Part shown: positions 61,549 to 64,000 of the stretch, in pieces
Position numbering within the stretch: the stretch's first letter is position 1
Layout of the letters: every line of letters starts with the position of its first letter
Assembly: GCF_001976065.1 (NCBI RefSeq)
Contig: NZ_MNAH01000013.1
Span: 126,142 to 190,141 of the forward strand
Direction: 5' to 3'
Source of the DNA: Pseudomonas putida
Lineage (GTDB): Bacteria; Pseudomonadota; Gammaproteobacteria; Pseudomonadales; Pseudomonadaceae
Length of the DNA: 64,000 nt
The notes under the pieces: generated by a model
What the model saw: only the letters and a program-made list of their open reading frames with translations
Database searches by the model: none
Told to the model about the DNA's origin: nothing
Program-made: the position numbers and the translations under genes

Positions 61549-63318
61549 ATGACCGTACCTACTCGTGCCGACATAGTTGCAGGGAATGAGCATGGCACGT
61601 TGCTTGACTCAATATTTCAGAACCCTTGGGGCTGTCGCTACGATGAATATGAGGGGCTTGCAGAGACTCTAGCGGCTTGTCACAACAGCGGAGAAGTAGA
61701 TCTACTCAAATTATTGCGACCGCATTGCCTGGACTCATTTCAGAATCATGTGCGCGATTACGGGTTGCAAATTTACGGAAGACTCCTCGGTAAACTGAAC
61801 ACGCCAGCTGAACCATTCCTGCATGCGCTTGGCGTGCTCTTCAAGGCTGACGGCGCTGAATCCTATACAGCAACAGATGCATTAGCTACCTGGTGCGCAG
61901 CCTCACAATCAAGGCCGCTAGAACTACTCAATCTCATAGATGGCCAATTCCCTGGTGCCGCGAGCTATCACTGCCTTGCCATATCAATCCAATACGGACT
62001 CAAGGTGGATACGGCCCATTTTTCAGGCCGTGCCTATGAGTTCTTGAGCTCTGGTGAAAATTCGCAAAGAGTTGACGTAGTAAGAGCGTTTCTAGCTGCG
62101 CCGCTCGTTGAGGAGGCGGAATGGCGCAAGCTGTTAGGTGTCTTCCAAACTGCTTTGGCACGCGAGACCTCGGAGGAGATTAGAGGTGCAATTTTAAAAA
62201 CTGTTCTCTCTTGGTTCCAATCAGCTCCGCCCGCACTCGCCGAGGCCATACACAGCTTAGTCATCCACGCTTCCACCCCGACCACTGCCACCGTCGCACG
62301 CGAAATGGCCTACGCCCTGGCTTTCAGCTTCAAAGATTTGGCCTCCACAGTGAGGGAGTCGTTGTTGACTGCTCTGTATCCCATTGACCCAGACGTCGAC
62401 ACGTTGAACCTGGTTGATCTAGGACTCGCCCATTTCATCGAGATTGGTGATGGGGAGCGTGCCCGAAATTATTTAGAGACATTAATATTGCGAGAGGGTC
62501 GACAATTCTCTTTCAGCAATTTTGACTCTGTCATCCGAAAACTACATGAAGGCCAGCCTGAGGGGTTGGATGAGTGGGTCGTTGCCTGGCTCAATTCGGG
62601 AAGTTACAGACTTTGCCAAGAGCTTGACGAGGGATTGTTCGATGGAAAGGATGAACATCGATTTCAGATCGATTTTGCGCGGTTTCGACTCACCGAATTC
62701 GAATACTGTTTTGTTGCACGCAAAGCCATCGCTGCGTTTTTTCTAAAGCCCGTGACCATAGCCACGTTTCTAACCTCGTTAGGTCGTACTGCTACACCCC
62801 CGCAGACGGAGGAGCTGCAAGACCTCTTGTTTGACCCGCTGCTTATTAATTATCCGAGCCTGGCCGAAAAATATCTCAGATCAGTAGCCGAAGATGAAGA
62901 GGACGTGGCTCGTCCGATGGTGAAATACGCTCTTGCTAGGCTGGAGGACTATCGGCACGGAATAGATCAAATAGGATGCGTTCCAGAACTCCATCCATCC
63001 GAGAGGGAGCGCCAGATCGAATGGCAACGTCACTCTGACAGCATGACCGATGCCATGCAGAAGGGATCTAAACAATCCTTTCTTATGGATCTCTTTCCTC
63101 AGCGAATTTTGCTATACGGAAATGGGATGGTCAGCTGGGTGGGGGGAGCTCCTGAATCAGCTCGACAAGGTGAAATACCAACAACCCCACCTCGACGAAT
63201 AGAGATGGAATTAACGGGCTTCAGCCATCAATTTGAGCTGCCACGAGAAGAAGTGCTAGATCGGACAAGCCTTCACATCAAACTCATGAGTTTTAAACTT
63301 GAGAAGCTCCCAAAATGA
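61549..63318 (+). CDS. Large helical protein of unknown function
   Basis: I do not recognise this 589-residue protein. It is almost entirely alpha-helical with repeated Leu/Ala-rich helices (for example ALATWCAASQSRPLELLNLID and DLGLAHFIEIGDGERARNYLETL), which suggests HEAT- or TPR-like repeats, and a small beta-rich C-terminus. No catalytic motif is visible. A clear AGGAG precedes the ATG. Its stop overlaps the start of the Mrr-like gene by four bases, so it probably acts with that nuclease as sensor or scaffold (inference). Confidence 0.65.
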   Translation: MTVPTRADIVAGNEHGTLLDSIFQNPWGCRYDEYEGLAETLAACHNSGEVDLLKLLRPHCLDSFQNHVRDYGLQIYGRLLGKLNTPAEPFLHALGVLFKADGAESYTATDALATWCAASQSRPLELLNLIDGQFPGAASYHCLAISIQYGLKVDTAHFSGRAYEFLSSGENSQRVDVVRAFLAAPLVEEAEWRKLLGVFQTALARETSEEIRGAILKTVLSWFQSAPPALAEAIHSLVIHASTPTTATVAREMAYALAFSFKDLASTVRESLLTALYPIDPDVDTLNLVDLGLAHFIEIGDGERARNYLETLILREGRQFSFSNFDSVIRKLHEGQPEGLDEWVVAWLNSGSYRLCQELDEGLFDGKDEHRFQIDFARFRLTEFEYCFVARKAIAAFFLKPVTIATFLTSLGRTATPPQTEELQDLLFDPLLINYPSLAEKYLRSVAEDEEDVARPMVKYALARLEDYRHGIDQIGCVPELHPSERERQIEWQRHSDSMTDAMQKGSKQSFLMDLFPQRILLYGNGMVSWVGGAPESARQGEIPTTPPRRIEMELTGFSHQFELPREEVLDRTSLHIKLMSFKLEKLPK

Positions 63319-64000
63319 AACTCGTCTTTCGACAGTACCTCGCTTCGCTACGTGAACGCCGCGAGTTGGACGTCGTCCTACCCGACTTACTAAGCGAACT
63401 CGGCTACAACGTGATCTCACGACCATCCGTGGGGACACGTCAGTATGGTGTAGACGTTGCGGCAATAGGAATGGCCGATGATGAGGAAAAAATATTTCTG
63501 TTCTCCATCAAGCAGGGCGATCTGACACGAGCCGATTGGGATGGATCGCTACAAGCGCTCCGAAGCTCAATAAACGAGATTCTCGACTTCTATATCCCTT
63601 CTCGGATACCCCCGCAGCATGAGCACCTGAAGATCGTTATTTGCCTGTGCTTCGGCGGCGATGTTCAAGAGGCCGTGCGAGACAATCTGACACAGTTCAC
63701 CAGAAAGCATTCAACTGACCGAGTATCCTTCCAAGAATGGAACGGCGATTACCTGGCCGGGCTTCTGAGCGAAGGAGTTCTCAGGCAGCAGCTAGTCGAT
63801 AAAAGCCTGCGTAACAGTTTTCAAAAATCCGTTGCGATGCTAGATGAACCTGAAATCGCCTTTACGCACTTTTCTCAATTAGTCTCGGGCTTGATTTCCA
63901 GCACAAACGAAACGCCTCAGGCGCGGCTGACGACCATTAGGCAAATTTACATCTGTCTTTGGGTGATTTTTGTTTGGGCTCGTGACTCAGGCAATCTGGA
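63315..64000 (+). CDS. Mrr-like PD-(D/E)XK protein, cut by the window end
   Basis: The frame opens at ATG 63315 (ATGA overlap with the upstream stop) and runs without a stop through base 64000, giving at least 228 residues; the 3' end lies outside. The N-terminus has a nuclease-like pattern: LPDLLSELGYNVISRPSVGTRQ, then YGVDVAAIG with Asp near residue 47 and FLFSIKQGDL with a lysine near 63. This is like the DNA-binding nuclease heads of other conflict proteins. The remainder visible is helical. It pairs with the helical-repeat protein. What its C-terminal part is cannot be told. Confidence 0.65.
   Translation, partial: MKLVFRQYLASLRERRELDVVLPDLLSELGYNVISRPSVGTRQYGVDVAAIGMADDEEKIFLFSIKQGDLTRADWDGSLQALRSSINEILDFYIPSRIPPQHEHLKIVICLCFGGDVQEAVRDNLTQFTRKHSTDRVSFQEWNGDYLAGLLSEGVLRQQLVDKSLRNSFQKSVAMLDEPEIAFTHFSQLVSGLISSTNETPQARLTTIRQIYICLWVIFVWARDSGNL

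Overview
The window looks like a chromosome segment from the Pseudomonas fluorescens/putida group. Three things point there: the gene families (OprD porin, DUF6124, a pha/paa-type phenylacetate cluster with an OprD-family porin and a DUF485-linked permease), the high G+C of the left two thirds, and repeated REP-type palindromes (GTGGGAGC... and TGTAGGAGC... families). No rRNA, tRNA, integrase, transposase or CRISPR array was seen.

Bases 1-5000 carry ordinary accessory-core genes: the end of an MscS channel with a cyclic-nucleotide-binding domain, an AhpD-like protein, an EmrAB-type efflux pair and a DUF6124 protein. Bases 5409-7627 are an AT-rich insert: an XRE regulator overlapping a VUT/YhhQ-type queuosine-precursor transporter, with a convergent QueC that reads like the enterobacterial rather than the Pseudomonas form. 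Bases 7859-13508 hold a thiolase/enoyl-CoA hydratase pair and a polyamine-type binding protein, class-III aminotransferase and LuxR regulator set.

Bases 13671-34819 form one aromatic catabolic region. Reading leftwards on the minus strand it runs paaF-G-H-I-J-K, then paaA-B-C-D-E, then DUF485, a sodium/solute permease, an OprD-family porin and paaZ. paaY and paaX face the other way, followed by feaR and then the minus-strand amine oxidase tynA. Together these take phenylethylamine to phenylacetaldehyde, import and activate phenylacetate, epoxidise and open the ring and beta-oxidise it to acetyl-CoA and succinyl-CoA. The phenylacetaldehyde dehydrogenase (feaB) is not in the window. GATAC-type motifs recur in the two main paa promoter regions and are candidate PaaX sites. 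Bases 34928-38194 contain a DUF3313 lipoprotein pair and an OmpR/EnvZ-type two-component system.

From about 38.3 kb to the right edge the content changes to a dense set of genes typical of anti-phage defence or biological conflict: a STAND-type NTPase with an N-terminal PD-(D/E)XK nuclease (Avs-like); a small standalone PD-(D/E)XK protein; a three-gene ABC-3C-type operon (Mrr-like nuclease protein, small middle component, Rad50-like ATPase); an HNH protein; a Cys/His-rich protein; a membrane-anchored ExoVII-large-subunit-like protein; a giant NERD / kinase-like / kinase-like / SF1 helicase fusion overlapping a winged-helix partner; and a helical-repeat protein coupled to an Mrr-like protein cut by the window edge. 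A metabolic remnant (an SDR gene plus the C-terminal half of a pirin) sits between two defence modules, so the island is a mosaic. The best candidates for an undescribed system are the NERD-kinase-helicase/wHTH pair, the ExoVII-like membrane protein with its HNH neighbours, and the operon at the right edge.
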